NCBI RefSeq assembly: GCF_024218795.1
Contig: NZ_CP100400.1
Location: forward strand, 2,914,001 to 2,978,000
Direction: 5' to 3'
Source: Halorussus aquaticus
GTDB taxonomy: Archaea > Halobacteriota > Halobacteria > Halobacteriales > Haladaptataceae
DNA: 64,000 nt
Under the pieces are notes generated by a model, which was not told the origin of the DNA, ran no database searches, and worked only from the letters and a program-made list of their open reading frames with translations. Of this stretch, positions 1 through 9,363 are shown in pieces. Positions within the stretch are counted from its first letter, which is position 1. The number at the start of each line of letters is the position of its first letter. Position numbers and translations under genes: made by a program.

Positions 1-757
1 CGAGAGTCCAGTTGCCGACGATACCGCGGCTCCGGTCGAGGAAGGCCACTCTGTCCTGATTCCGCAGGTCCACCATGACCCGGCCGTCGCGGAGCATCTC
101 CACGTCGTTGAGGTGGACCCAGTCCTCGTCGTAGCTCCCGCCGCTGGTTATCGGCAGGTCGCTCTCGGCGGTCCACGTCCACTCGCGCACGCCCGAGGAC
201 GTGTTGACGACGAACGCCGCCTCGTTGCCGATGTCGCCGACGAGAACGTGGGTGTCGTTAATCACGTCCGCGTCGTGCCATCGACCGCCCTCCATCCGGT
301 GGCTGTAGAGTCGTGTGCGCTCGCCGGTTGTCAGGTTCAGACGCTCGACCACGTTCCGGCGGCAGTCGCCCCGGTCTTCGAGGAGGGGGCCACCGCCGCA
401 GACCGACTCGTTGAGCCACTTCGTGGCGACGTAGGTGACCGTGCGAGTGCGGTTGGGAGTCGGGTCCACGTCCCAATAGGAACTGTATCGGTCGGAGTGG
501 TAGAGGACGGTTCCGTTGGAACGAAACGCGACGATTTCGCCCGACAGGTCGCGCATATCGCCGCGCTGGACCGTGACGACGGTGACGCCCGACCGGGAAC
601 CGACGACGCGCTCGCGCGCTCCCGCCTGCCGGTCGGCCGACCGGTCGTACTGCTCGTTCGGAGATACTCCGGCGGTCACGAACCCCGACGCTAGCGCGAC
701 GACGAGTCCGAGGGCGACGACGCCGAGGAGGGCGCGAGTCGGCGTACGAACGTTCAC
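1..757 (-). CDS. Arylsulfotransferase-like (ASST family) protein, C-terminus outside window
   Basis: Translation from a GTG at 757 runs about 252 codons off the left edge. The N-terminus has one hydrophobic stretch (LLGVVALGLVVALASGF), so it is probably a signal anchor or lipid-free signal peptide for an extracellular protein. The body contains VINDTHVLVGD and WVHLNDVEML, features I associate with haloarchaeal arylsulfotransferase-like beta-propeller proteins, which move sulfate between phenolic compounds. Catalytic histidines would lie in the missing part, so activity cannot be judged. Divergent from the acyl-CoA dehydrogenase that follows. Family call from recalled similarity. Confidence 0.6.
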   Translation of the reverse strand, partial: MNVRTPTRALLGVVALGLVVALASGFVTAGVSPNEQYDRSADRQAGARERVVGSRSGVTVVTVQRGDMRDLSGEIVAFRSNGTVLYHSDRYSSYWDVDPTPNRTRTVTYVATKWLNESVCGGGPLLEDRGDCRRNVVERLNLTTGERTRLYSHRMEGGRWHDADVINDTHVLVGDIGNEAAFVVNTSSGVREWTWTAESDLPITSGGSYDEDWVHLNDVEMLRDGRVMVDLRNQDRVAFLDRSRGIVGNWTL

Positions 758-834
758 GAGGGCGGGATACGACGAAGGACGATAACAGCGTTTCGGCGGT
801 GTCGGCGGCCGAAACCTGTGTGTGGGTTCGGAGA

Positions 835-842
835 TTTTATAT
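835..842 (+). promoter_or_regulatory. TATA box for the acyl-CoA dehydrogenase
   Basis: The sequence TTTTATAT lies about 27 bases before the ATG at 866. This is the usual spacing for an archaeal promoter that gives a leaderless transcript, and it supports the ATG at 866 over the in-frame GTG at 818. Confidence 0.6.
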
Positions 843-865
843 CGCCACTCGCGCAAAAATTGCGT

Positions 866-2008
866 ATGGATTTCAGCCTTCCCGACGAACATCAGATGAT
901 TCGGGACGAGGTGCGTCGGTTCTGCGACGAGGAGATAGAACCCATCGCGCAGGACATCGAGGACGAACACCGCTTCCCCGAGGAAATCTTCGACCAACTC
1001 GCCGACCTCGACATGATGGGCGTGCCCGTCAGCGAGGAGTACGGCGGACTGGGCGGCGACCAGTTGCTGTACGCGCTCGTCACCGAGGAACTCGGCAGAG
1101 TCTCGGGTTCCATCGGTCTCTCGTACGCCGCGCACGTCTCGCTGGCCTCCAAGCCAATCGAACTGTTCGGCACCGACGAGCAGAAGGAACGGTGGCTCCG
1201 CCCGCTCGCGGAGGGCGAGTACCTCGGGTCGTGGGCGCTGACCGAACCCGGGAGCGGGTCGGACGCCAGCGACATGGACACGATGGCCGAAAAGGAGGGC
1301 GACGAGTGGGTACTGAACGGCACGAAGCAGTTCATCACCAACGCCAACGTCGCCGGGTCGGTCCTCGTCAAGGCCGTCACCGACTCCGACGCGGGCTACG
1401 ACGGCATCTCGACGTTCATCGTGGACCCCGAGGAGGACGACGGCTTCGAGGTCACGACCGTCTGGGACAAGATGGGGCTGAACGCCTCGCCGACCTGCGA
1501 GATCAAACTCGATAACGTCCGTCTCCCGGAGGACCGCCTGCTCGGGGAGGAGGGCGACGGTTGGGACCAGACGAAGAAGACCCTCGACGGCGGCCGCATC
1601 TCCATCGCGGCGCTCTCGACGGGTCTCGCGCAGGGCGCGTACGAGGCCGCCAAGGAGTACAGCAAGGAGCGCGAGCAGTTCGGGCAGCCGATATCGAAGT
1701 TCGACGCCATTCGCAACAAGGTCGTCTCGATGGACCGCAAAATCGAGCGCGCCCGCCTGCTGACCCACCGGGCGGCGTGGAAGTACGATCAGGGCGAGTC
1801 GGTCAGTCACGAGAGCGCCCTCGCCAAACTCGACGCCAGCGAGGCCGCTCGGGAAGTAGCCGAGGAGGCAGTCCAGACCCTCGGCGGGTACGGATACACC
1901 GAGGACTTCGCGCCCCAGCGGTTCTTCCGCGACGCGAAACTGATGGAAATCGGAGAGGGAACCAGCGAAATCCAGCATCTCGTCATCGGTCGCGAACTCG
2001 GTCTCTGA
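866..2008 (+). CDS. Acyl-CoA dehydrogenase
   Basis: A 380-residue FAD enzyme catalysing the alpha,beta-oxidation step of acyl-CoA breakdown, passing electrons to ETF. It begins MDFSLPDEHQMIRDEV and shows the family signatures ALTEPGSGSD (FAD and acyl-CoA binding), SKEREQFGQPIS and the C-terminal QTLGGYGYTEDF plus GEGTSEIQ. Length is normal. The start at 866 is set by a TATA box 27 bases upstream. It is a close paralogue of the enzyme at 24941-26083. Substrate chain length or branching cannot be read from sequence. Confidence 0.93.
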   Translation: MDFSLPDEHQMIRDEVRRFCDEEIEPIAQDIEDEHRFPEEIFDQLADLDMMGVPVSEEYGGLGGDQLLYALVTEELGRVSGSIGLSYAAHVSLASKPIELFGTDEQKERWLRPLAEGEYLGSWALTEPGSGSDASDMDTMAEKEGDEWVLNGTKQFITNANVAGSVLVKAVTDSDAGYDGISTFIVDPEEDDGFEVTTVWDKMGLNASPTCEIKLDNVRLPEDRLLGEEGDGWDQTKKTLDGGRISIAALSTGLAQGAYEAAKEYSKEREQFGQPISKFDAIRNKVVSMDRKIERARLLTHRAAWKYDQGESVSHESALAKLDASEAAREVAEEAVQTLGGYGYTEDFAPQRFFRDAKLMEIGEGTSEIQHLVIGRELGL

Positions 2009-2200
2009 ACGTCTGCGTCCTCGTGGAAACGAGCCGATTAGAAACGTTGTCGGCGTTTTCGACCAAGAAACCACTATTGAGGCGACTGTATCCGTTCGAC
2101 CAGTTACGTCTGGTAACTCGGTATCTCAGAACGGGTTGCCGTCCGGCGGTACTACTATTCGCCCGGGAAAGGAGAAGTAAAAACGGAAACGCACTGCGGC

Positions 2201-2788
2201 CTACAACTGCACTGCCTTCTGGTCGGTCAGCGTCTGGGGCACACTGTGCTGGTACGTGACCGCACCCGCGGAGGTGACGATTTTGATGGTGAAGTCCTCG
2301 CTCTCCTTGAGACCGTGGGACTTGTCCGTCAGTTGCGTGGCGTCGAGCGTGACTCGGAACCTGTCGGCCTGATCGACGAGGACCGGCGCGGTGTCGCCGA
2401 TGTCCTTGATCGCCGTGACGCTGAAGTTGGTGTCGGTCGCGGTGTCGCCCTTCGTCAGAATCGCCGCGTTGTCGGGACCGAGCCACTCGACCGTGGCGGT
2501 CGAGAGGTTCACGTGGCCGGACCCCGAACTCTTCATCACCGTCAAGTCCACGGTGTGGATCGAATCGTCGTTACCGACGGTCCCGGTCGTACTGACGACG
2601 TTTACGCGGTTGGTTACCTGTGCCGTCGATTCCTCGCCTGTCTGCTCGGACTTCGTCTGGAGGAAGCCCGCCGTATTGATGAGGACGCCCGCCGCGATTG
2701 CGGCGACCAGCACCATCGCGATGAACACGATGAGGGTGCCGATGCCGACCTGACCGCGGTCGACCCGCCCGTTTTCGATGTCGAACAT
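2201..2788 (-). CDS. Archaellin (archaeal flagellin)
   Basis: A 195-residue protein starting [20 protein letters not shown] and followed by a hydrophobic segment ([17 protein letters not shown]). This is the class III type IV pilin-like N-terminus of archaellins: the short basic leader is cut after RGQ/RGQV-type sites by the prepilin peptidase and the hydrophobic helix forms the filament core. The rest is a Thr/Ser/Asp-rich beta domain with NXS/T sequons (NLS, NFS) that could be N-glycosylated. No other arl genes are adjacent, so this is an isolated archaellin copy. A TATA-like GGTTTTATG lies near 2822-2830 on the same strand. Confidence 0.85.
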   Translation of the reverse strand: MFDIENGRVDRGQVGIGTLIVFIAMVLVAAIAAGVLINTAGFLQTKSEQTGEESTAQVTNRVNVVSTTGTVGNDDSIHTVDLTVMKSSGSGHVNLSTATVEWLGPDNAAILTKGDTATDTNFSVTAIKDIGDTAPVLVDQADRFRVTLDATQLTDKSHGLKESEDFTIKIVTSAGAVTYQHSVPQTLTDQKAVQL

Positions 2789-2983
2789 GGTTCTCTTCTG
2801 GCCTTCTTTTCTCGGACGTAGGACATAAAACCCCGATATCATTATCACAGCTGAAAATAGGACTGAACCTCCGTCTCAGAGTCTAAATCCGTGGTAGCGT
2901 CCGATTTTGCAGAGATGGTGTCAAGGGCCGGTCAAATACGTTACTTCGGAAGAAAATGTATCCGGCGCGGAGTGGCCGTCGTC

Positions 2984-4240
2984 TCAGGGCCAGTTACCGC
3001 TTTCTTCGTACGCATCGACGACGCGCTGGATGGCGACCACGTAGGCGGCCGTCCGCATGTTGGGTGCGCCGGTCTCCTCGTAGGTCTCGACCAGATTGTC
3101 GAAGGCGTCGGTGATGATGCGTTCGAGTTCCTCGTTGACGCGCTCCTCGGTCCAGTGGAACCGCTGACGGTTCTGGACCCACTCGAAGTACGAGACGGTG
3201 ACCCCGCCCGCGTTCGCGAGGATGTCGGGGAAGACGTAGGTGTCCGCCTCCGAGAGGACGTCGTCCGCCTCGGGCGTGAGCGGGCCGTTCGCGGCCTCGA
3301 CTACCACGTCTGCCTGCACGTCTCGCGCGAGGTCGCCGTCGATGGCGTTTTCGAGCGCGGCGGGCACGAGCAGGTCCACGTCGAGCGTCAGCAGGTCCTC
3401 GTTGGAGAACTCGTCGTCCGCACCGGGGTATCCGGCGACGCTGCCGGTCTCTTTCTTGTGGTGCTTCACGTCTACCGGGTCGAAGCCGCCCTCCTTGTAG
3501 ACGGCCCCGCTGGAGTCCGAGACGGCGACGACGTTCGCGCCGAGTTCGTCGATGAGTTTGGCCGCTATCCATCCGGCGTTCCCGTACCCCTGCACGGCGA
3601 CCGACGCGCCCTCGATGTCGCGGTCGAGGTAGTCGAACGCCTCGCGGGCGGTGAGCATGGTCGAGCGTCCGGTCGCTTCGACGCGGCCCGCACTCCCGCC
3701 GCTGTCGGGTGACTTCCCGGTGATGACGCCGGGTTCGGTCGTGTTCTCCAGCGTCTCGTAGGTGTCCTTTATCCAGTTCATCTCGCGCTGGCCCGTGTTC
3801 ACGTCGGGGGCCGGGATGTCCTTGTCCACGCCGATGAACGGTCGAAGCTCCTTGGCGAACGACCGGGTGATGCGTTCGAGTTCGTCCTCGCTGTAGTCGT
3901 CGGGGTCGATGATGATACCGCCCTTCCCGCCGCCGTACGGGATGTCCACGATGGCGCACTTGTAGACCATCCACCCGGACAGCGCCTTCACCTCGTCGCG
4001 CGAGACGTTCGGGTGGTAGCGAATGCCGCCCTTGTACGGACCGCGGTCGCCGTTGAACTCCGACCGAAACGCCTTGAACACCTCGACGTCACCGTCGTCG
4101 GTCTCGACCGAGAGGTTCGTCTCTAACACGCGCTCGGGGTGTTTCAGCCGATTCAGCACGTCGTCGCCGACGTTCATGTACTCGGCCGCGTCGTCTATCT
4201 GTTCCTGTAGACTCTCGAAGGGATTTGCTTGCTCGGACAT
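2984..4240 (-). CDS. gdhB: Glutamate dehydrogenase (paralogue B)
   Basis: A 418-residue Glu/Leu/Phe/Val dehydrogenase interconverting glutamate and 2-oxoglutarate plus ammonium. Visible are the substrate-site stretch [11 protein letters not shown], the glycine-rich [14 protein letters not shown] with the active-site lysine, and the nucleotide-binding [12 protein letters not shown]. It ends AYEESGNWP, the usual family C-terminus. It is transcribed divergently from a second GDH at 4558-5859, with about 317 bases between the starts. The gdhB symbol only marks it as one of two paralogues; cofactor preference is not determined. Confidence 0.93.
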   Translation of the reverse strand: MSEQANPFESLQEQIDDAAEYMNVGDDVLNRLKHPERVLETNLSVETDDGDVEVFKAFRSEFNGDRGPYKGGIRYHPNVSRDEVKALSGWMVYKCAIVDIPYGGGKGGIIIDPDDYSEDELERITRSFAKELRPFIGVDKDIPAPDVNTGQREMNWIKDTYETLENTTEPGVITGKSPDSGGSAGRVEATGRSTMLTAREAFDYLDRDIEGASVAVQGYGNAGWIAAKLIDELGANVVAVSDSSGAVYKEGGFDPVDVKHHKKETGSVAGYPGADDEFSNEDLLTLDVDLLVPAALENAIDGDLARDVQADVVVEAANGPLTPEADDVLSEADTYVFPDILANAGGVTVSYFEWVQNRQRFHWTEERVNEELERIITDAFDNLVETYEETGAPNMRTAAYVVAIQRVVDAYEESGNWP

Positions 4241-4557
4241 GAGTGGTAAACTCTACCGTCGTCTTACGATTTCTCCGTAGCGACTCATACAGTTTCCGGA
4301 ACGATACCGTTATTTGCGGCGTCGTCCGGCCGCAATTTCGCGGTTTTGTCTAACCAATCCCCCATCTGCGTGGCAGCGTAAGTGTGTGTATAAGGTCCTA
4401 AGATGAATCTATAGCATTAATATTTTATACGCCTGCGGGAATCTACGGCTACGATGCGTCGCCGCGACGACTCGTGTCGGATTCGGGGGTCTCCGCGAAA
4501 TACGGCGGGGGAGACGGCCCGACAAACGAGTCGAGCAGTCGACGTGACGACTACACC
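4241..4557. promoter_or_regulatory. Shared regulatory region between divergent gdh genes
   Basis: The interval holds both gdh promoters. For the right-hand gene a TATA element (TTTTATA, 4423-4429) predicts a transcript start near 4450-4455, leaving about 100 bases of leader if the ATG at 4558 is used. A 7-bp inverted repeat, TTGCGGC at 4314-4320 and GCCGCAA at 4329-4335 with an 8-base spacer, lies between the two promoters and could be an operator. No long coding region is convincing here, although a GTG at 4474 in frame with the right-hand gene is open. Confidence 0.45.
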
Positions 4558-5859
4558 ATGCCTTCAGGAACTGTCGAAACCACGGACCAGAAGAGTAGCG
4601 ACGAAACGACCGAACAACCGGAGTCCGCGCTCGAAACCGCGCGGCGGCAACTCGACCACGCCGCGGCCCACCTCGACGTGGACGAGGGCGTCATCGAGCG
4701 ACTCAAGCACCCGACGAAGGTCCACCGGGTCGCAGTCCCGCTGAAGCGAGACGACGGGTCGGTCGAAGTGTTCACGGGGTACCGCGCTCAGCACGACGAC
4801 GTGCGCGGTCCGTACAAGGGCGGCCTGCGCTTCCACCCCCACGTGAGCGAACAGGAGTGCGTCGGCCTGTCGATGTGGATGACGTGGAAGTGCGCCGTGA
4901 TGGACCTGCCGTTCGGCGGCGGGAAGGGCGGCATCGTGGTGGACCCCAAGGACCTGAGCGACGACGAGACCGAACGACTCACTCGCCGGTTCGCCGAGGA
5001 ACTGCGCAAGTTCGTCGGTCCGAAGAAGGACATCCCGGCCCCCGACATGGGAACCGACGCCCAGACGATGGCGTGGTTCATGGACGCCTACTCGATGCAG
5101 GAGGGCGAGACCATCCCCGGCGTCGTCACCGGGAAACCGCCGGTCGTCGGCGGGAGCGAGGGTCGTCAGGAGGCACCCGGTCGCTCGGTCGCAATCATCG
5201 CTCGCGAGGCCGCGGACTACTACGACTACGACCTCGAAGACACCACTATCGCCGTGCAGGGCTTCGGGTCGGTCGGCGCGAACGCGGCCCGCCTGCTCGA
5301 CGACTGGGGCGCGAACGTGGTCGCGGTCAGCGACGTGAACGGGGCCATCTACGACCCCGACGGACTCGACACGCACGCGGTCCCCTCCCACGAGGAGGAA
5401 CCCGAGGCCGTGATGACCCACGACGCGCCCGAGGAACTCTCGAACGAGAAGATTCTCGAACTTGACGTGGACGTGCTGATTCCTGCGGCTATCGGTAACG
5501 TCATCACCGCCGACAACGCCGACGACGTGCAGGCCGACGTGGTGGTCGAGGGCGCGAACGGACCCACCACGTTCGCCGCCGACTCCATCCTCGAAGCGAA
5601 CGGCGTCGAGGTCATCCCGGACATCCTCGCGAACGCGGGCGGGGTCACCGTCTCGTACTTCGAGTGGTTGCAGGACATCAACCGCCGTCAGTGGTCGCTC
5701 GAACGCGTCAACGACGAACTGGAGAAACACATGCTCTCGGCGTGGGGCGACGTGCGGAGCGAAGTCGAGGCCCGCGACGTAAGTTGGCGCGACGCCGCCT
5801 ACGTCGTCGCGCTGTCGCGCATCGCCGAGGCCAAGACGACCCGCGGTCTCTGGCCCTGA
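4558..5859 (+). CDS. gdhA: Glutamate dehydrogenase (paralogue A)
   Basis: A 433-residue Glu/Leu/Phe/Val dehydrogenase with [25 protein letters not shown] and the Rossmann motif [12 protein letters not shown]. It is paralogous to the divergent gene at 2984-4240 but has a longer, acidic and Gln-rich N-terminus. The ATG at 4558 was chosen because it opens the recognisable N-terminal region; a GTG at 4474 would add 28 low-complexity residues and cannot be excluded. Two GDHs side by side suggests a split between assimilation and catabolism, perhaps with different cofactors. Confidence 0.92.
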   Translation: MPSGTVETTDQKSSDETTEQPESALETARRQLDHAAAHLDVDEGVIERLKHPTKVHRVAVPLKRDDGSVEVFTGYRAQHDDVRGPYKGGLRFHPHVSEQECVGLSMWMTWKCAVMDLPFGGGKGGIVVDPKDLSDDETERLTRRFAEELRKFVGPKKDIPAPDMGTDAQTMAWFMDAYSMQEGETIPGVVTGKPPVVGGSEGRQEAPGRSVAIIAREAADYYDYDLEDTTIAVQGFGSVGANAARLLDDWGANVVAVSDVNGAIYDPDGLDTHAVPSHEEEPEAVMTHDAPEELSNEKILELDVDVLIPAAIGNVITADNADDVQADVVVEGANGPTTFAADSILEANGVEVIPDILANAGGVTVSYFEWLQDINRRQWSLERVNDELEKHMLSAWGDVRSEVEARDVSWRDAAYVVALSRIAEAKTTRGLWP

Positions 5860-5900
5860 TAGTCGGCCGTTCGAGAGACGAAACGTCTCCGCTTCTGCGG

Positions 5901-6764
5901 TCAGTCTCGGTCGGCGGCCTCGGCGTACGCCAGCACGCGCTCGGCCTGCGCTATCAGCGGTGAGTCTATCATCTCGCCGTCCACGCGGAAGACGCCCCGG
6001 CCCTCGGCGTCGGCCTCCGCCTTTGCCGCCAGTACGCGCTCGGCCCACTCGACGCGTTCGGGGTCGGGCGTGAACGACTCGTTGATGGGCCCGACCTGTC
6101 CGGGGTGAATCGCCATCTTCCCGTCGTACCCCAACTCGACCGCGAACCGGGTCTCCTCGCGGAGACCCTCCGCGTCCTCGATGTCGGTGTACACCGTGTC
6201 GATAGCGTCCACGTCGGCGGCGCTGGCCGCCAGCACGACGTGCTCGCGTGCGTGGAGGACTTCGGTTCCCTCGTCGGTCCGGGTCGCGCCGATGTCCGCC
6301 GCGAGGTCCTCCGCGCCGAATGCCAGCGCGTCCACTTCGGGGACTGCCGCGATGTCTTCGGCGGCGAGGATTCCGGCGGCCGTCTCCACGAGCGCGATAA
6401 TCGGTACTTCGGCGTCGTGTTCGGCCAACAGGTCGGCCAGCGTCTCGGCGTCGGCGGGAGACTCGGCCTTCGGGAGCATCACCGCGTCGAGCGTCGCCGC
6501 CGCGTCGTCGCCGTCGCCGAGTACGCCTCGGAGGTCGTCGTCCGCGGCGATACCCGTCGGATTCACCCGGATGCAGACCTCGCAGTCGGGCGAGAACTCG
6601 GGGTCGGAGAGGACCGCCCGCACCGACTCTCGGGCGTCGGCCTTGCTCCCGGGAGCGACCGCGTCCTCCAAATCGAACGCGATGACGTCGGCCCCCGCGG
6701 TCGGCGCTTTCCGCATCATCTCCGGGCGGTCGCCCGGCGTGAACAGTAGGCTTCGTCGTGGCAT
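5901..6764 (-). CDS. CitE/HpcH-type CoA lyase (malyl-CoA or beta-methylmalyl-CoA lyase family)
   Basis: A 287-residue TIM-barrel lyase of the HpcH/HpaI-CitE family. It begins MPRRSLLFTPGDRPEMM and has AFDLEDAVAP (metal-binding Asp/Glu region), CIRVNP, IALVETAAGI and GYDGKMAIHPGQV, all typical of CitE-like enzymes that cleave malyl-CoA-type thioesters or hydrolyse them. Haloarchaea use such enzymes in the methylaspartate cycle, and glutamate dehydrogenases and a MaoC hydratase lie close by. The exact substrate is not resolved. Start set at the ATG opening the conserved RSLLFTPG motif; upstream in-frame sequence is not family-like. Confidence 0.85.
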   Translation of the reverse strand: MPRRSLLFTPGDRPEMMRKAPTAGADVIAFDLEDAVAPGSKADARESVRAVLSDPEFSPDCEVCIRVNPTGIAADDDLRGVLGDGDDAAATLDAVMLPKAESPADAETLADLLAEHDAEVPIIALVETAAGILAAEDIAAVPEVDALAFGAEDLAADIGATRTDEGTEVLHAREHVVLAASAADVDAIDTVYTDIEDAEGLREETRFAVELGYDGKMAIHPGQVGPINESFTPDPERVEWAERVLAAKAEADAEGRGVFRVDGEMIDSPLIAQAERVLAYAEAADRD

Positions 6765-6887
6765 GTGCGTGGGAACGACGGCGTGGGCTTTCAACTTCGT
6801 GGAATAGCTCACGAAGTGCAGAGCGCTCTCCGCGGATTCGGCCGGAGCGGCGGTCGGTGCTTGCATCGAACGCACGAAACGAGCCTA

Positions 6888-6920
6888 GTTTATATTATAG
6901 AATAATTTATTGTAATTTAT
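6888..6920 (+). promoter_or_regulatory. AT-rich promoter of the first Cys-rich peptide gene
   Basis: The stretch contains TTTATATTATAG (6889-6900) and AATTTAT (6914-6920). The second element is centred about 25 bases before the ATG at 6942. The AT richness is striking against the surrounding G+C-rich DNA, and similar AT-rich DNA precedes the paralogue at 9364. Confidence 0.5.
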
Positions 6921-6941
6921 CCTGTATCCGGGGATGCAGTC

Positions 6942-7199
6942 ATGAAACGACGTAAGCTACTCAGAAACACCGCATCGACCGGCCTGCTGGCGTTGGGCGC
7001 GACGAGCGTCGCCGCGGCCGCGACCGCCGAGGGAGAGTTCGACCCCGAGGAACTCGACGACGACCCGATGGTGTCCGTCGTCGAGGAGGAGACCGGCGAG
7101 CGAGTCGAGAAGCCCCTGTCCCAGACCGACGCGACGCTCTCTGACTGTTGTCTGGTGAAAGACGGGTGTGCGTGCCCGTGTTACTGCTGCATCTGTTGA
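6942..7199 (+). CDS. Small exported Cys-rich protein, paralogue 1
   Basis: An 85-residue protein of unknown function. It opens MKRRKLLRNTASTGLLALGATSVAAAATA, a twin-arginine/Sec-like signal with a plausible AxA cleavage site near residue 28. An acidic middle (FDPEELDDDP, ETGERVEKP) follows, then a C-terminal tail with 8 cysteines in the last 18 residues (CC, then CACPCYCCIC). Cysteine is rare in haloarchaeal proteins, so this is a strong signal of disulfides, metal binding or modification. The paralogue at 9364-9741 shares the MKRR start, the PE-E/D-LD and GERV middle motifs and a CxCxCYCC tail. Not recognised in a named family. Confidence 0.75.
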   Translation: MKRRKLLRNTASTGLLALGATSVAAAATAEGEFDPEELDDDPMVSVVEEETGERVEKPLSQTDATLSDCCLVKDGCACPCYCCIC

Positions 7200-7358
7200 G
7201 GTAGTGTTGGCCAACAGAAGCGCACCGAGTGCCGAACAGGAGCGACAACCCGTCCGTAGCGCCGGACCGGAACGTCCGGTCACCAGCGGACCGACTCGTT
7301 CTTTCGCTTCACCGTAACGCGTTTCGCCGACCTCGCGGAGACCCGTTCGTCGGTCGCT

Positions 7359-8564
7359 TCAGTTCGCGTCAGTGAGCGAAAGCGCAGTGACGGTCCCGCC
7401 GCAGTCGGCCACGTAGGCCGTCTCGCCCGCGACGGCCACGGGGGCAACCACGACGTCGTCCGCCCGGTACCACCACAGCACCGTCCCGTCCGCGGCGTCT
7501 ATCCCGTACACCGCTCCCGCGTCCGTACCGACGAACACTGTCCCGTCGGCCACCGTCGGCGACGCCCAGATTCGCGCACCGAGGTCCGCCCGCCACGCCA
7601 CCGTCCCGTCGGCGGCGTCGAAGGCGTAGACGAAGCCGTCTCCGTTGGCCGCGAAGACAGTCCCGTCGGCCACCGTCGGCGACGCCCACACGCCCGCGCC
7701 GGTCTCGGCGCGCCACTTCTCGCGTCCCGTGACCGCAGAGACGGCGTACACCCGGCCGTCGTCTACCGTCCCGACGTACGCCGTCTCGTCGCCGACCGCG
7801 GGCGCACCGCGGACTGCGACGTCGGGCACGAACCGCCAGCGCTCGCGGCCGTCGGTCCGGTCGTGGGCGTACGCGCCGCCGTCGAGACTCGCTAGGAGGA
7901 GTCGCTCGTCGTCCACGGCGAGCGCACACAGCGCCCGCGAGGCGTTCCGAAACGTCCGGAGCGGGGACCCGTCTCGGGCGTGGAGGGCGGCCACGCGGCC
8001 GTCGTCGGCCGCGACGAACACCGTCCCGTCGGCGACTGCCGGAGACGCCTGTACGTCGCCATCGACCGTGAACTGCCACCGGGGGTCGCCGGTGGCCGCA
8101 TCGAGCGCGAGGACCGTGCCGCGACTCGTTCCGGTGTACACCACGTCGTCCGAGAGAGCAGGACCGGTGACCCGACCGCCCGCTCGGACTGCCCAGCGTT
8201 TCGTCCCGTTATCACTGTCGAATGCGTACGTGCAGCCGTTCGCACAGCCGAGGTACACCGTCCCGTCTCGGACCACGGGCGCAGTTTCGGCCGGGCCGTC
8301 GGCCCGAAACCGGAATCGCACCCGGTCCGGCGACAGTCGCCGGTCGGTCCCGTCGTCCGTCGGTCGCCGGTCGTGCGGTGCGTCGGAGTTCGTCGGACGC
8401 CGACGCGACGGTCGCGCGTGCGACTCGCGTGCGTCCGACCCACCGGACGAGGGCATCGCGCCCCGCGGCGTCCCCTGCGCCGTTTCGCGTCCGGTGGCCG
8501 AGCCGACGCTTTCGTCCCCTGTTCGCGGTCGCGCCCACTCGAACCGGCTTGCGTCTTCAGACAT
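7359..8564 (-). CDS. PQQ-type beta-propeller repeat protein
   Basis: A 401-residue protein whose first 90 residues are polar, Arg/Ser-rich and probably disordered, with no signal peptide. From about residue 95 it has some seven tandem blades of roughly 40 residues with the recurring pattern DGTVF-VG-DDG-VYA-DA-DGT-W. These are PQQ/BamB-like propeller repeats, here lacking obvious enzyme residues, so it is probably a scaffold or ligand-binding protein in the cytoplasm. It sits between the two Cys-rich exported peptides on the opposite strand. Confidence 0.85.
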   Translation of the reverse strand: MSEDASRFEWARPRTGDESVGSATGRETAQGTPRGAMPSSGGSDARESHARPSRRRPTNSDAPHDRRPTDDGTDRRLSPDRVRFRFRADGPAETAPVVRDGTVYLGCANGCTYAFDSDNGTKRWAVRAGGRVTGPALSDDVVYTGTSRGTVLALDAATGDPRWQFTVDGDVQASPAVADGTVFVAADDGRVAALHARDGSPLRTFRNASRALCALAVDDERLLLASLDGGAYAHDRTDGRERWRFVPDVAVRGAPAVGDETAYVGTVDDGRVYAVSAVTGREKWRAETGAGVWASPTVADGTVFAANGDGFVYAFDAADGTVAWRADLGARIWASPTVADGTVFVGTDAGAVYGIDAADGTVLWWYRADDVVVAPVAVAGETAYVADCGGTVTALSLTDAN

Positions 8565-8725
8565 GGTAAGCCTCGACTGTGACTGACTGCGCCCCGACGT
8601 ATTCGCGTGTTAGCCTTTGTTATGCTCCCATTACTGGGCCTCAGGCGAGACCTACTCCCGGTCGCGGCCGAAGCGGACGGCCCGAACCGGCGGGATTTTT
8701 GCCGAATCGCGCCGACCTCTCGGCC

Positions 8726-9208
8726 ATGAGCGGACTCTACTACGAGGAGTTCGAGGTCGGCCAGACCATCGACCACGAGAAGCGCCGGACGATAAGCGAG
8801 AGCGACAACCAGCAGTTCTGCGATATGACGATGAACCAGCAACCGCTCCACCTCGACGCGGAGTTCGCCGCGGACACGCAGTTCGGCGAGCGGTTGGTCA
8901 ACGGACTCTACACGATGAGTCTGGCGGTCGGACTCTCGATTCCCGACACCACCGACGGGACCATCGTCGCCAACCTCTCGTACGACGAGGTGGAGCATCC
9001 CAACCCAGTGTTCCACGGCGACACCGTCCGCGCTCAGTCGACCGTGACCGACAAGCGCGAGACCAGCGACGGGGAACGCGGCGTCGTGACGATGCGCGTC
9101 GAGGCGTTCGTCGTCAACCGCGACGAGGAAGGTACCGAGGGAGACGGCGAGACGCTGGTCTGCGAGTTCGACCGGACGGTGTTGTCGCTCAAGCGCGAGT
9201 ACGCCTGA
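8726..9208 (+). CDS. MaoC-family enoyl-CoA hydratase/dehydratase
   Basis: A 160-residue single hot-dog-fold protein. It begins MSGLYYEEFEVGQTIDHEKRRTISESD and has MNQQPLHLDAEFA followed by FGERLVNG, the hydratase 2 motif region with the usual D-x4-(N)H-P-like arrangement represented by NQQPLHLD. MaoC proteins hydrate enoyl-CoA or mesaconyl-CoA-type thioesters. The CitE-type lyase 2 kb away suggests a shared acyl-CoA pathway, but they are not in one operon. ATG at 8726 chosen because upstream in-frame codons are not family-like. Confidence 0.87.
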   Translation: MSGLYYEEFEVGQTIDHEKRRTISESDNQQFCDMTMNQQPLHLDAEFAADTQFGERLVNGLYTMSLAVGLSIPDTTDGTIVANLSYDEVEHPNPVFHGDTVRAQSTVTDKRETSDGERGVVTMRVEAFVVNRDEEGTEGDGETLVCEFDRTVLSLKREYA

Positions 9209-9363
9209 CGGACACTCCGAGGCCGGGTCGAATCGGCTCGCCGGAACAGTTGGCTGTCACACCGTCGGTGAGCGGGCCGTCCGAGGCGACTCCGCAACAC
9301 CGACCAAATAAATTAATTTCTAGAAAAATCTTATGTAATAATGGTGCGTAACGTCTCTTGGCC

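Noticed and set aside
4454..4744. An ATG at 4454, ideally spaced from the TATA box, opening a different reading frame.
   Set aside because: The frame is Arg/Thr/Ser/Pro-rich, is the out-of-frame shadow of gdhA and shares no conserved features. It could still be a short upstream ORF.
7700..8500. Tandem DNA repeats in the PQQ-propeller gene.
   Set aside because: The repeated CCGTCCCGTCGGCG stretches are explained by the protein's repeated blade motif.
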